Shown: positions 33,914 to 45,982 of the stretch, in pieces
Layout of the letters: every line of letters begins with the position of its first letter
How positions within the stretch are numbered: the first letter of the stretch is position 1
DNA from: Roseobacter sp.
GTDB taxonomy: Bacteria > Pseudomonadota > Alphaproteobacteria > Rhodobacterales > Rhodobacteraceae
DNA: 64,000 nucleotides
Direction: 5' to 3'
Assembly (NCBI GenBank): GCA_015665415.1
Contig: JADFAE010000002.1
Span: 124,001 to 188,000, forward strand
Notes under the pieces: generated by a model
Seen by the model: the letters and a program-made list of their open reading frames with translations, nothing else
What the model was told of the DNA's origin: nothing
Database searches by the model: none
Position numbers and translations under genes: made by a program

Positions 33914-35049
33914 TTCACGGCCTCCAATTCCACCGCCAGCCCTTGGAACATTTCGGTGATCACGGCTTTGGTGAGTGTTCCCGTCAAGGATATCCGCAAC
34001 CGCGCCGTGCCCCGCGGCACCGTGGGCGGGCGAATGCCCCGAATGTCAAAGCTCTGGCCTTGCAGGGTCTCTGCCACCAGCATGCACAGCGCGTCATCTC
34101 CCAGTACAACTGGCAGGATCTGGCTTTCGAAGCCGACTAGCCCGCACAGTCGCGCCGCCTCTGCATGGGCGTGTTCGATGCCCTCCCAGGCCCGTTGCCG
34201 CCGCGCCGGGTTGTTTGACAGGTCCTCCAGGGCCACCCGCACAAGGGCTGCGTTCAGCGGCGAGGGCGCGGTGGCAAAGATAAAGCCTCGCGCCCGGTTG
34301 ATCAGCGTCTCGATCAGCACCTGCGCACCACAGATCAAGCCGCCGCAGACCCCAAGCGCCTTGCCGCAGGTATGCAGGCTCAGCACCCAGGGACGATGGG
34401 CAATGCCATGGGCCAACCCGCGCCCCTGATCGCCAAAAACTCCGGTGGCATGGGCCTCGTCCACCACCAGCACCGCGCTCTGCGTCTCGGCCAGTGCAGC
34501 CAGTGCTGCAATGGGTGCCAAAGTGCCTTCCATGGAATAGACCGCCTCGATCGCGATCCAGATCTGACCCACCCCGCCGGAGGCGCGCCAATCGGAAATC
34601 TGGGCGGCGGCATCCTTGACGTCATTATGGGCAAACTTGCGGACCTCGGCCCGCCCCAGCCGCATACCATCATGGGTGCTGGCATGGATCAGTGCATCAT
34701 AGAGCACCAGATCGCCCTGCTGCGGCAGGGTCGAAAAAATCGCCTGATTGGCGTTAAAGCCGCCCCCCATGAACAGGGCCGCTTCGGTGCCAAAAAACGC
34801 AGCTGCCTCGTCTTCGAGACGGCAGTGTTCTGCGTCATTGCCGCGCAACAGGCGCGAACCTCCGGCCCCGACCGGTACACCACGGGCCACCGCCTCGATG
34901 GCCGCCCCTTTCAGCAGATCGCCCGCCGCGAGCCCGAGATAATCGTTGGAGGCAAAATCATGCCCCGCCCGCGGCATCAGCTGGCGAAAGCGACCGCGCT
35001 TTTGCAGGGTCTCCAGCGCAGCAGCATGGCGAGGAAAGGCGCCTGTCAT
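33910..35049 (-). CDS. bioF: 8-amino-7-oxononanoate synthase
   Basis: 379 residues, class II PLP-dependent acyltransferase fold. Seen: NDYLGLA (35-41), GSRLLRGN (64-71), VDEAHATG (197-204), and the Schiff-base lysine K230 in [14 protein letters not shown]. It condenses pimeloyl-ACP with alanine. Its ATG overlaps the bioB stop by one base (TGATG), so translation is coupled to bioB. Confidence 0.93.
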   Translation of the reverse strand: MTGAFPRHAAALETLQKRGRFRQLMPRAGHDFASNDYLGLAAGDLLKGAAIEAVARGVPVGAGGSRLLRGNDAEHCRLEDEAAAFFGTEAALFMGGGFNANQAIFSTLPQQGDLVLYDALIHASTHDGMRLGRAEVRKFAHNDVKDAAAQISDWRASGGVGQIWIAIEAVYSMEGTLAPIAALAALAETQSAVLVVDEAHATGVFGDQGRGLAHGIAHRPWVLSLHTCGKALGVCGGLICGAQVLIETLINRARGFIFATAPSPLNAALVRVALEDLSNNPARRQRAWEGIEHAHAEAARLCGLVGFESQILPVVLGDDALCMLVAETLQGQSFDIRGIRPPTVPRGTARLRISLTGTLTKAVITEMFQGLAVELEAVK

Positions 35050-36026
35050 CAGAGGCTGCCGTCACAACCCGCCGCCATGGCGGTGATGCCCAGCTTGTCA
35101 AACAGAACCTGGTCTTTGTCTTCCTCGGGATTATCAGCGGTCAGCAGCGTGTCGCCAACAAAGATCGAGTTGGCCCCGGCAAAAAAGCACATGGCCTGCA
35201 GCTCATCGCTCATGTCCGTGCGACCTGCCGACAGGCGCACGTGAGATTTCGGCATCAGGATCCGGGCCAGTGCGATGGTGCGCACGAATTCGATCGGGTC
35301 CAGCTTTGCCACATCAGCCAGGGGCGTATCGGCAATCGGGATCAGCATGTTCACCGGCACCGAATCCGGGTGTTCCTCCAGCGTCGCCAGTGCCAGCAGC
35401 ATGTCGATGCGGTCCATCTGCTGCTCGCCCATGCCAACGATCCCGCCAGCGCAGACCTTCATGCCTGCCTCGCGCACCCGGTTGAGGGTATCGATCCGGT
35501 CGGCAAAGGTGCGGGTGGTGATGATCTCGGAGTAATAGCGCTCTGAGGTGTCGATATTGTGGTTGTAATAGTCCAGCCCCGCATCGCGCAGGCGAAAGAC
35601 CTGATTGTCGTCCAGCATGCCCAGGGTCATGCAGGTCTCCATGCCCATCTCCTTGACCCCGTGGATCATCGCCTCCAGCGCGGCCATGTCGCGATCCTTG
35701 GGCGACCGCCAGGCGGCCCCCATGCAATAGCGGGTGGCACCGCCTTCCTTGGCCTTGCGCGCCTCTGACAGGACCCGCTCGACCTCGATCAGCTTGCTCG
35801 CCGACAATTTGGAGCCATTGCGGGCCGACTGCGAGCAATAGGCGCAATCCTCGGCACAGCCGCCGGTCTTGATGCTCAGCAGCTTGGAGCGCTGCACCTG
35901 ATTGGGATCATAATGCTGGCGATGCACGGACTGCGCCTGAAACAGCAGATCCATAAAGGGCTGGTTGTAGATTTTCTCCGCTTCGTCGCGGGTCCAGTCA
36001 GTGCGAATGGGGGCAGCGTCCAGCAT
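35049..36026 (-). CDS. bioB: biotin synthase (radical SAM)
   Basis: 325 residues from ATG 36026, which has AGGAG upstream (longer frame to 36143 has no such site). Radical-SAM cluster C57-x3-C61-x2-C64 in [13 protein letters not shown]; further conserved stretches are [19 protein letters not shown], and the arginine region [16 protein letters not shown] that contacts the auxiliary [2Fe-2S] sulfur-donor cluster. It inserts sulfur into dethiobiotin. It is the first gene of the operon; a BioR-type operator lies 57 bp upstream of the start. Confidence 0.95.
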   Translation of the reverse strand: MLDAAPIRTDWTRDEAEKIYNQPFMDLLFQAQSVHRQHYDPNQVQRSKLLSIKTGGCAEDCAYCSQSARNGSKLSASKLIEVERVLSEARKAKEGGATRYCMGAAWRSPKDRDMAALEAMIHGVKEMGMETCMTLGMLDDNQVFRLRDAGLDYYNHNIDTSERYYSEIITTRTFADRIDTLNRVREAGMKVCAGGIVGMGEQQMDRIDMLLALATLEEHPDSVPVNMLIPIADTPLADVAKLDPIEFVRTIALARILMPKSHVRLSAGRTDMSDELQAMCFFAGANSIFVGDTLLTADNPEEDKDQVLFDKLGITAMAAGCDGSL

Positions 36027-36082
36027 GGGCTCTCCTAAGGGCAATCCGTTGAAACCTTGGGGCCACTGGGGCCTTCCGGATT

Positions 36083-36092
36083 TTATAGATAA
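36083..36092. promoter_or_regulatory. BioR-type operator before bioB (TTATAGATAA)
   Basis: Matches the palindromic alphaproteobacterial BioR box (consensus TTATMKATAA). BioR is a GntR-family repressor of biotin genes in Rhizobiales and Rhodobacterales. It sits in the bioB promoter region. No bioR gene is inside the window. Confidence 0.75.
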
Positions 36093-36233
36093 TTTATCGC
36101 ACCACACCAAGCCCAATTGTTGCAACGCGGCAATTTCACACACGACCTACGTAACCATATGAAAAACATTAAACATTTTAATCTATCAAATTTCCGGTTG
36201 ACGAAAACCCATCGCCTCCCCTAGGTCTAGGCC

Positions 36234-39259
<3,026 letters not shown>

Positions 39260-39263
<4 letters not shown>

Positions 39264-39457
39264 TCATCTCTGTCAACGCCGAGAGGCATGAGATCCAGTC
39301 AACAACACTGGAACAGACCCTGGTCGAGCTCGGCTTTCACAGCCCCGCGCTGGCCACTGCGGTCAACGGAAGCTTTGTTTCGCGCGCGAAACGCGGTGAG
39401 ACCCAATTGAACGACGGCGACCGGATTGAAATCCTGGCACCGATGCAGGGGGGCTGA
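39260..39457 (+). CDS. thiS: sulfur carrier protein ThiS
   Basis: 65 residues with a ubiquitin-like fold and the C-terminal Gly-Gly (APMQGG) that is adenylated by ThiF and converted to a thiocarboxylate. The gene overlaps thiO by 4 bp and ends 3 bp before thiG. Its length is normal for ThiS. Confidence 0.9.
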
Positions 39458-39460
39458 GAC

Positions 39461-40228
39461 ATGGAGTTCTACGGCACCCCCCTTACCTCTCGGCTGCTGC
39501 TGGGCACCGCCCAATACCCCTCGCCCCGGGTTCTGTGCGACGCCATTGCCGCCTGCGAAACCGAAGTCATCACCGTCTCCTTGCGGCGTGAGACCGCCGG
39601 GGGGGACGGCAGCGAATTCTGGCAGCTGCTGCGCCAGACCGGGACCCGCATCCTGCCCAATACCGCCGGCTGTCACACGGTGCAGGAGGCCGTCACCACG
39701 GCGCAGATGGCGCGTGAGATCTTTGCCACCGACTGGATCAAGCTCGAGGTGATCGGCCATGCTGACAGCCTGCAGCCGGACATCTTTGGCCTGGTCGAAG
39801 CCGCAAGAATTCTGAGCCAGGACGGCTTCAAGGTCTTTCCCTATACCACCGAGGATCTGGTGGTGGGGGAACGTCTGCTGCAGGCCGGCTGTGAAGTGCT
39901 GATGCCCTGGGGTGCACCCATCGGATCCGGGCAAGGCTTGCGCAATCCGGATGGGCTGCGCGCCATGCGGGCGCATTTCCCTCAGGTTCCGCTGATTGTT
40001 GATGCCGGCATCGGGCGGCCCTCGGACGCGGCCCAGGCCATGGAGCTGGGCATGGATGCGGTGCTGTTGAACACCGCCGTCGCCAAGGCCGGGGATCCCA
40101 TTGCCATGGCCCGGGCCATGAGTGGCGCAATCAAAGCCGGACGGCAGGGATATCAGGCCCAGCCGATGCCCCGCCGCGACATGGCTGTTCCTTCCACCCC
40201 TGTTCTTGGCCTGGCGGAGCTGACCTAA
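39461..40228 (+). CDS. thiG: thiazole synthase
   Basis: 255 residues, TIM barrel. K94 in [11 protein letters not shown] is the Schiff-base lysine that holds the DXP substrate. Other signatures are [20 protein letters not shown], and [13 protein letters not shown]. It makes the thiazole from DXP, iminoglycine and ThiS-thiocarboxylate. Its stop overlaps thiE by one base (TAATG). Confidence 0.93.
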   Translation: MEFYGTPLTSRLLLGTAQYPSPRVLCDAIAACETEVITVSLRRETAGGDGSEFWQLLRQTGTRILPNTAGCHTVQEAVTTAQMAREIFATDWIKLEVIGHADSLQPDIFGLVEAARILSQDGFKVFPYTTEDLVVGERLLQAGCEVLMPWGAPIGSGQGLRNPDGLRAMRAHFPQVPLIVDAGIGRPSDAAQAMELGMDAVLLNTAVAKAGDPIAMARAMSGAIKAGRQGYQAQPMPRRDMAVPSTPVLGLAELT

Positions 40229-40818
40229 TGGAACGTTTTTATCTGATCACCGGCCATGTCGGCCGTCTCGAACTGCTGGTGCCGCAAGGGGCAAGACTGG
40301 TGCAGCTGCGTCTCAAGGATGAACCCGAGGCAGAGCTGCGCCGTCAGATCGCCCGGGCCCGCGACTTTTGCGCCGTGCACGGTGCCCAACTGGTGGTCAA
40401 CGACCATTGGCAATTGGCGCTGGAGCTGAACTGCAATTATGTGCACCTGGGCCAAGAAGACATGGAAACCGCGGATTTCGCCGCCCTGCGGCGTGCCGGT
40501 GTGCGCTATGGGCTGTCGACCCACGATGAGGCCGAGCTGGAGCGCGCCTTGTCCCATGACCCCGCCTATGTGGCGCTGGGGCCTGTCTATACAACCCTGC
40601 TGAAGAAAATGAAATGGGCACCACAGGGGCTGGACCGGGTGACCCGGTGGAAAGCCATGGCGGGCAAGACCCCGCTGGTGGCCATTGGCGGGCTGACCCC
40701 TGAGCGCCTGCCCGGAGTTTTTGCCGCCGGGGCGGATAGCGCCGCCGTGGTCACCGATATCCAGCAGGCCGCAGACCCGGAGGCCCGCTGCCGTCAATGG
40801 GCCGAGGCCTGCGGTTGA
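40228..40818 (+). CDS. thiE: thiamine-phosphate synthase
   Basis: 196 residues, slightly short for the family. The ThiE phosphate/Mg loops are present: VNDHWQLALE, VHLGQEDM, GLSTHDEAELERAL, YVALGPVYTTLLK, and AIGGLTPERLPGVFAAGADSAAV. It joins thiazole phosphate and pyrimidine pyrophosphate. It overlaps thiG by one base and thiF by one base (TGATG). Confidence 0.92.
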   Translation: MERFYLITGHVGRLELLVPQGARLVQLRLKDEPEAELRRQIARARDFCAVHGAQLVVNDHWQLALELNCNYVHLGQEDMETADFAALRRAGVRYGLSTHDEAELERALSHDPAYVALGPVYTTLLKKMKWAPQGLDRVTRWKAMAGKTPLVAIGGLTPERLPGVFAAGADSAAVVTDIQQAADPEARCRQWAEACG

Positions 40819-41798
40819 TGTCGCGGTATACGCGCCAAATGATGCTGACCGAGGTTGGCGCAGCGGGTCAGGACAGGCTGGCGCGCGCCCATGTGCTGGT
40901 GGTGGGGGCCGGAGGCTTGGGCGCGCCGGTGTTGCAATACCTGAGCGCGGCCGGGATTGGTCAGATCACCCTGGTTGATCCCGACCATGTCGAAGAGAGC
41001 AACCTGCACCGTCAGGTTCTCTATACCATGGCCGATATTGGCCGCGCCAAAGTTTCGGCGGCGCGGGATCACCTGTTGGCCAGCTGTCCCGATCTGCAGC
41101 TTTCGATCCATGCCGAGGCCCTGAACGCCGATACTGTGACCCGCTATCTGGCCCAAGTCGATCTGGTGCTGGATGCCGCCGACAGCTTTGCCACCTCCTA
41201 TATCCTCTCGGATGCCTGTCTTGCAGGCGGCCTGCCGTTGATCTCTGCTTCGGTGCTGGCGCAACAGGGCTATGTTGGCGGTTTTTGCGGTGGTGCCCCC
41301 TCTTTGCGCGCGCTGTTTCCCGACCTGCCCGACAGTGCCGCCAGTTGTGCCACAGCCGGAGTCATGGGGCCTGTGGTCGGTACTATCGGAGCCCTGCAGG
41401 CGCAAATGGCACTCAAGACCCTGCTGCAGCACCAGCCCTCGCCGCTGGGTAAGCTGTTGCAACTGAACATGAGCACCCTGACAACCAGTGGGTTTCGCTT
41501 TGATGACGCCCCCGAACCCGAAGCTCCCTGGCGTTTTACCAGCGCCGCGCAGATCACAGCCCAAGCGCAGGTGATCGAACTGCGCCCCCAGAGCGAGGCC
41601 CCGGCACCGATTGTCCCCACCGCCCTGCGACTGCTGCCCGAGGATCTGACCTCTGCCCCGCTCGAGCCGAACCGCCCTGTGGTTCTGTGCTGCAGGTCGG
41701 GCCTGCGGGCCTGGCGCGGTGCCAAGATTCTGCAGGCCCGTGGCTTTTCGCAGATCAAAATCCTGGCCGCCGGTGAGGCCACAGGAGACCTGTCATGA
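40818..41798 (+). CDS. thiF: ThiF/MoeB-family adenylyltransferase with short rhodanese-like tail
   Basis: 326 residues from ATG 40818. E1-like nucleotide-binding GAGGLGAP (31-38), VDPDHVEESNLHRQ (54-67), and C177 in SCATAGVMGP, the expected sulfur-handling Cys. The zinc-binding CxxC pair usual in ThiF and MoeB (PCYRC type) reads PSLRA here (161-165), and the second pair is absent too. The C-terminus carries a compact rhodanese-like motif with C292 in CCRSGLRAW. In the operon it should activate ThiS. The loss of the zinc site with retention of a rhodanese-like Cys is unusual. Confidence 0.88.
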   Translation: MSRYTRQMMLTEVGAAGQDRLARAHVLVVGAGGLGAPVLQYLSAAGIGQITLVDPDHVEESNLHRQVLYTMADIGRAKVSAARDHLLASCPDLQLSIHAEALNADTVTRYLAQVDLVLDAADSFATSYILSDACLAGGLPLISASVLAQQGYVGGFCGGAPSLRALFPDLPDSAASCATAGVMGPVVGTIGALQAQMALKTLLQHQPSPLGKLLQLNMSTLTTSGFRFDDAPEPEAPWRFTSAAQITAQAQVIELRPQSEAPAPIVPTALRLLPEDLTSAPLEPNRPVVLCCRSGLRAWRGAKILQARGFSQIKILAAGEATGDLS

Positions 41799-42529
41799 GT
41801 CATATTCTGGTGATCGCCGGTACAGACAGCAGCGGCGGTGCCGGGTTGAGCCGCGATATCACCATGGCGACACGCCTGGGCTGCAGCGTCGCTCCGGTGG
41901 TCACAGCCGTCACCGTGCAGACCCATGCTGCCCTCCTTGCCTGCCACCCTGTTCCCGCCGAGATCATCGCTGCCCAGCTCGACGCAGCCTTTGACCAACA
42001 CGGCGCGGCCCCCAAAGCGGTCAAGATCGGCATGATCGGCTCTGCTGAGGCGGCGCATCTTCTAGCACGTATCCTGCCACCAGATCTGCCTGTTGTGCTG
42101 GACCCGGTCCTCAAGAGTTCCTCTGGCGGCACGCTGATGACTTTGGACACGCTGGCACCTCTGTTGCCAAGGGTCACCGTCTTGACTCCAAATCTGGACG
42201 AAAGCGCCCAGCTGAGTGGCCTGGAGCTGGCACAGGATACAGCACCGCGATTGGCCGAGCTGAGCGAGCAGGCCCGCCTGTTACAGGCCAAAGGGGCCCA
42301 GTCCGTGTTGATCAAGGGGGGGCATGGGACGGGCCCTCAAAGCATCGACCACCTGTTTACCAAACAGGGGCACGCGGCCTTTGCTGCTCGCAGATTGACG
42401 CGCGGCAAACGTGGCACCGGCTGCAGTCTGGCAACGGCCCTTGCCTGTGGCCTCGCGCAGGGCAGCCCGCTGGAGCAGGCCTGCGCCAAAGCAAAAGCCG
42501 CAGTGTCCGACTGGCTGGTTTCCGACTGA
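41795..42529 (+). CDS. thiD: hydroxymethylpyrimidine/phosphomethylpyrimidine kinase
   Basis: 244 residues, ribokinase-like fold. GTDSSGGAGLSRDI near the N-terminus, DPVLKSSSGG (phosphate binding), TPNLDES, LIKGGHG, and KRGTGCSLATALA with the anion-hole Gly-Thr-Gly-Cys. It phosphorylates HMP twice. It overlaps thiF by 4 bp and ends the operon. Confidence 0.93.
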   Translation: MSHILVIAGTDSSGGAGLSRDITMATRLGCSVAPVVTAVTVQTHAALLACHPVPAEIIAAQLDAAFDQHGAAPKAVKIGMIGSAEAAHLLARILPPDLPVVLDPVLKSSSGGTLMTLDTLAPLLPRVTVLTPNLDESAQLSGLELAQDTAPRLAELSEQARLLQAKGAQSVLIKGGHGTGPQSIDHLFTKQGHAAFAARRLTRGKRGTGCSLATALACGLAQGSPLEQACAKAKAAVSDWLVSD

Positions 42530-42558
42530 CTGAATTCTGACTGGCTGAATTCTGACTG
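42530..42558 (+). repeat. short tandem repeat after thiD (CTGAATTCTGACTG x 2)
   Basis: Two identical 14-bp units with a 15-bp period begin right after the thiD stop; related degenerate units precede them (ctggctggtttccgactga). Replication slippage is the simplest origin. No function is inferred. Confidence 0.7.
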
Positions 42559-42627
42559 AGCGAACAGATAGGAACAGCTCTCTGCCGGGCTCTGGCGACC
42601 AAACAGGGTGCCGCCCGCCCAGCTGGA

Positions 42628-45135
42628 TTATCCAGACAGCCCCTGCGGCTCATTCCGGCTCGATTGCAACATCGCCAGGGTCTGCAACAACACTGATTTA
42701 CTGATCGGTTTTTGCAAGAAATAGTCCATTCCGGCTGCCAAGCAGGCGTCTCGATCGGAATCAAAGGCATTGGCGGTCAGCGCCACGATCACCGGCTGCA
42801 CGATATTGAGGGCCCGGATTTCGCGCGTGGCTGCCAGACCGTCCAGCTCCGGCATCGACATGTCCATCAAGATGATATCGGGAAGGCTCTGCTGGCAGCG
42901 GCGCACCGCCTCGCGGCCGTTGATGGCCTCTTCGAGCTCTACCCCCAGCCCGGTCAGATATTTGCGGACCAACAGGCGGTTGGTCTTGTTGTCTTCGGCC
43001 AACAGCACATGACATCCCTCCAGCACCGCCGTGTCCATCACGTCCTCAACTGAAGCGGTCTCGCTTGTCCCTTCGGCCAATGCCAGTTGGACCTGCAGAC
43101 GGAAGCACGACCCCTTTTCCTTTAACGTGCACAGTTCAATACCGCCGCCCATGCGCTTGGCCAGAATGCTGGAAATCGTCAATCCCAGACCGGTGCCGCC
43201 AAAGGCACGCGTAATGGCGGCATCTGCCTGCGAGAAGCGATCAAATATATGCTCAGCCTGGCTCGGCGTGATGCCGATGCCGGTATCGTCAACCTCAATC
43301 AGCAGGTGGTAGGGATCCCCCTCAACAGAACGAATTCTGACATCAACCCCCCCCTGCGATGTGAATTTCACTGCATTGCCCACCAGATTGACAAGGATCT
43401 GGCGCAGCCGCCCATCATCGCCATGCATCCGGGTCGGCAGCCCTTTCTCAAAGCTGACTGAGATCCACAGTCCTTTTTCACGCGCCTTGGGTCTAAGGAG
43501 GTTGATGGCACCCGCGACACAGTTGCGCAGGTCAAAATCCGCAGAGTGGATCGCCAACTGACCGGCCTCAAGTCGGGACAGATCAAGGATATCATTGATG
43601 ATTTTCAGCAGCGCATAGGAGGATTCCCGAATGGTATCCAGATATTGACGCTCCTCGTCGCCGAGATCCGATTCCGCCATCAGATCTGCCATCCCCAGAA
43701 TTCCGTTCATCGGGGTGCGAATTTCATGACTCATGTTGGCGAGAAATTCGGATTTGGCACGGTCCGCCCGTTCGGCCCGGATTTTGGCGTCATTCAGTTC
43801 ATTGTTACGTTGCAATAGGGCCGAATTGGCTTCGATCAGTTTTTCGCGCAGATGCACATCACGGGTCACATCGAGATTGACACCAACCATCCGCAACCAA
43901 CCTTCGCTGTCGGCATAGGCAGCTCCCATGGCCCGGATATGGCGGATTTCTCCATTGCGCAACACAATGCGAAATTCGGATGTATGGCTGCCGCCAGGCT
44001 GTTCAGATCTGCGGTGGGTTTCCATCGCTTGCTCTCGATCATCCGGGTGCAGAAAGCTTGCCCAAGTGCCCAGGACAACCGGCTCATGAGACCCAATCCC
44101 ATAAATTTCTCGCAGGCACGGATCCCAAAGGACCTCTCCGGTTTTTGAGTTCAGCTCCCAGATGCCGGTCTTGGAAATGTCTACCGCAATCTCGAGACGT
44201 CGCGACAGCGCTTCCAATTGGCGTTCCCGCCGCCGCAAAGTTCGGATGACGTCTCGTCGTGCCGCAGACAACTGTCCGGTAAAATAGATCGGGATCACGA
44301 TCATCGCCCCTGCGATCAGCACCACCAAACGCCAAGGCCAGGGATTGTCGCTATGCGCCGCCCAGCCGCCAAGGGGCCGGGCCGCTATTTGCCAACTGCC
44401 GACAGGCAGCGGAATATCCAAAATAACCGGATCATCCGCAAGGATCCCGGGATCGCCATAGAAAAGCCCGCCCTCGGCCCCCATCCCATCCCGGCCTAAC
44501 AGAGCAACTTCGATGTTCAGGTCCGGATCGTTGAGACCATGGGTCTGAAACAGCCGCTCCGTCTTCATGACCGAAGACAAGATACCCCAGAACCGGCGGT
44601 GCTCGCCTCTTCCGATAAACACCGGGAAACGCCCGATAAATGCAGAGCCGCCCTGCACCATGTCGACAGGACCTGCCAGCACCATTTCACCACTGTCGCG
44701 CACCATATAGGCGGCGTTGCGTTGACCTTCATTCTGATTGTAATCCAGCCCCAAGGCGGCTTGGTTATCCTCCAGCGGGTAGATCAGCGAGATCACCAGA
44801 TTGGGGGCAGCAGCCACATGACTGATACCACTATGGGTTCCCATCACCTTCTCAGCAATTTCGGCAAAGCGATCCTGGTTCATCTCTGGTTCGGTGGAAA
44901 GCACCGCTACCAGGCCACGCACCAGCTGGATGTCTGCATTCAGCGCGCCTTCCAGACTGGATTGGATCAGGCTTGCCTCTCGTCGCACTTCGGCGCGCAA
45001 CCCCTGATAGTGGATCGTGGTGTTTTGCTGCTCCGCATAATAGCCAGCAAAAACGACCACCAAAAAAGCCATCAAAACAGGCAGGTAAGCACGCTTGATC
45101 GACCCCGCAACAAATCCGCGCGAAAAGCCCTTCAT
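42628..45135 (-). CDS. membrane hybrid sensor histidine kinase (CHASE-PAS-HisKA-HATPase-REC)
   Basis: 835 residues. First membrane helix at about 18-34, a periplasmic CHASE-type domain (about 45-260), second membrane helix (about 268-286), a PAS domain (about 310-430), then HisKA with the phospho-acceptor H470 in NMSHEIRTPMNG. The HATPase domain has NAVKF and the G boxes DDTGIGI and GGTGLGL. A C-terminal receiver carries D758 (ILMDMSMPELDG), with K802 region FLQKPIS near the end. It has no partner response regulator or output gene next to it, so its target is encoded elsewhere. CHASE domains sense small extracellular ligands; the ligand here is unknown. Confidence 0.88.
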   Translation of the reverse strand: MKGFSRGFVAGSIKRAYLPVLMAFLVVVFAGYYAEQQNTTIHYQGLRAEVRREASLIQSSLEGALNADIQLVRGLVAVLSTEPEMNQDRFAEIAEKVMGTHSGISHVAAAPNLVISLIYPLEDNQAALGLDYNQNEGQRNAAYMVRDSGEMVLAGPVDMVQGGSAFIGRFPVFIGRGEHRRFWGILSSVMKTERLFQTHGLNDPDLNIEVALLGRDGMGAEGGLFYGDPGILADDPVILDIPLPVGSWQIAARPLGGWAAHSDNPWPWRLVVLIAGAMIVIPIYFTGQLSAARRDVIRTLRRRERQLEALSRRLEIAVDISKTGIWELNSKTGEVLWDPCLREIYGIGSHEPVVLGTWASFLHPDDREQAMETHRRSEQPGGSHTSEFRIVLRNGEIRHIRAMGAAYADSEGWLRMVGVNLDVTRDVHLREKLIEANSALLQRNNELNDAKIRAERADRAKSEFLANMSHEIRTPMNGILGMADLMAESDLGDEERQYLDTIRESSYALLKIINDILDLSRLEAGQLAIHSADFDLRNCVAGAINLLRPKAREKGLWISVSFEKGLPTRMHGDDGRLRQILVNLVGNAVKFTSQGGVDVRIRSVEGDPYHLLIEVDDTGIGITPSQAEHIFDRFSQADAAITRAFGGTGLGLTISSILAKRMGGGIELCTLKEKGSCFRLQVQLALAEGTSETASVEDVMDTAVLEGCHVLLAEDNKTNRLLVRKYLTGLGVELEEAINGREAVRRCQQSLPDIILMDMSMPELDGLAATREIRALNIVQPVIVALTANAFDSDRDACLAAGMDYFLQKPISKSVLLQTLAMLQSSRNEPQGLSG

Positions 45136-45196
45136 GGAAGATCCACCATTTCACCCATTACCTGCCCTCACCCCATGCAGAATACATAAACACGCA

Positions 45197-45211
45197 TTGG
45201 CAATATGCCAA
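45197..45211. promoter_or_regulatory. dyad upstream of the hybrid kinase (TTGGC-N5-GCCAA)
   Basis: A 5-bp-arm inverted repeat about 60 bp before the kinase start codon, in the 283-bp gap that otherwise holds nothing I can name. It resembles a dimeric regulator site; the protein is unknown. Confidence 0.35.
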
Positions 45212-45418
45212 ATTGGGGTTCACATCACCTTAACGCGGTTGTTTCGTGCGGATAGACAACATATCCTCCCCACCAACATAAGCAGCATGCGGCATACCCG
45301 CCACAGGTTCATGAAGGTTTTTACCGGCAACGGCCTCGCTCTTTGCCCCCGGAGCAGCACGACAAACCTGAACAAGGTCTATGACCTGCTCCTGTGACCA
45401 AGCTTCTGTGGTCGAGGA

Positions 45419-45970
45419 TCAGGCAGCGCTGGAGGCACGGGCAGCACAGTCAGCACCAGCGGCACGGGCCGAGACCTGCGCCCTTGCCCAGGCCTCAACA
45501 GAGCCCACGTCAGGGGCCAGCTGGCAGCCCAGATCTGCAATGTAGTCAAAGAACGCCACCCGGTTGAGCGGATTGAGGCCAACAATCACCGGCACCCCTC
45601 CCTCCAGCGCCATACCGATGGCCACCCGAAAACCGCGCCCCTCGGCTTCATGTTTGCCAAATTTGTTTACAATCAAAAGATCTGCGCCAGCGCGCAGCGC
45701 CGTTTCCGTCAGCGCCACCGAGGTTTCCAGCGCAGCAGGGTCCAGACGGCAGCCACGGGCCTCCTTTCCCAGAGTTTGCGAAATCCGGATCACCGGCCCC
45801 TTGGGCAGGACCTGCACATCCATGTCGCATTTGCCACCATCTGTGCGATCCGTATTGATCTGCACCGTTCCACAGGGAGTCAGCCCCGCCTGCATCAGCC
45901 GCTGCGCGACTTGAAACAGGATGAGATCGGTGTCACCGCGCCCCGGTGCCATTGTGTAGGCGATTTGCAT
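45419..45970 (-). CDS. DUF2478-family protein, copy 2 (nar operon)
   Basis: 183 residues, paralogous to the gene at 25514-26029: the same CDMDVQVLP, ISQTLG, RGCRLDPAALE and IVNKFGKHEAEGRG blocks in the same order. It ends in an Ala-rich tail absent from copy 1. It is the last gene of the nar operon, 12 bp behind moeA. The link to moeA and a molybdenum enzyme supports a role in molybdenum cofactor handling or nucleotide-dependent insertion, but the family has no assigned biochemistry that I know of. Confidence 0.75.
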   Translation of the reverse strand: MQIAYTMAPGRGDTDLILFQVAQRLMQAGLTPCGTVQINTDRTDGGKCDMDVQVLPKGPVIRISQTLGKEARGCRLDPAALETSVALTETALRAGADLLIVNKFGKHEAEGRGFRVAIGMALEGGVPVIVGLNPLNRVAFFDYIADLGCQLAPDVGSVEAWARAQVSARAAGADCAARASSAA

Positions 45971-45982
45971 TCCTGGCGTCCT

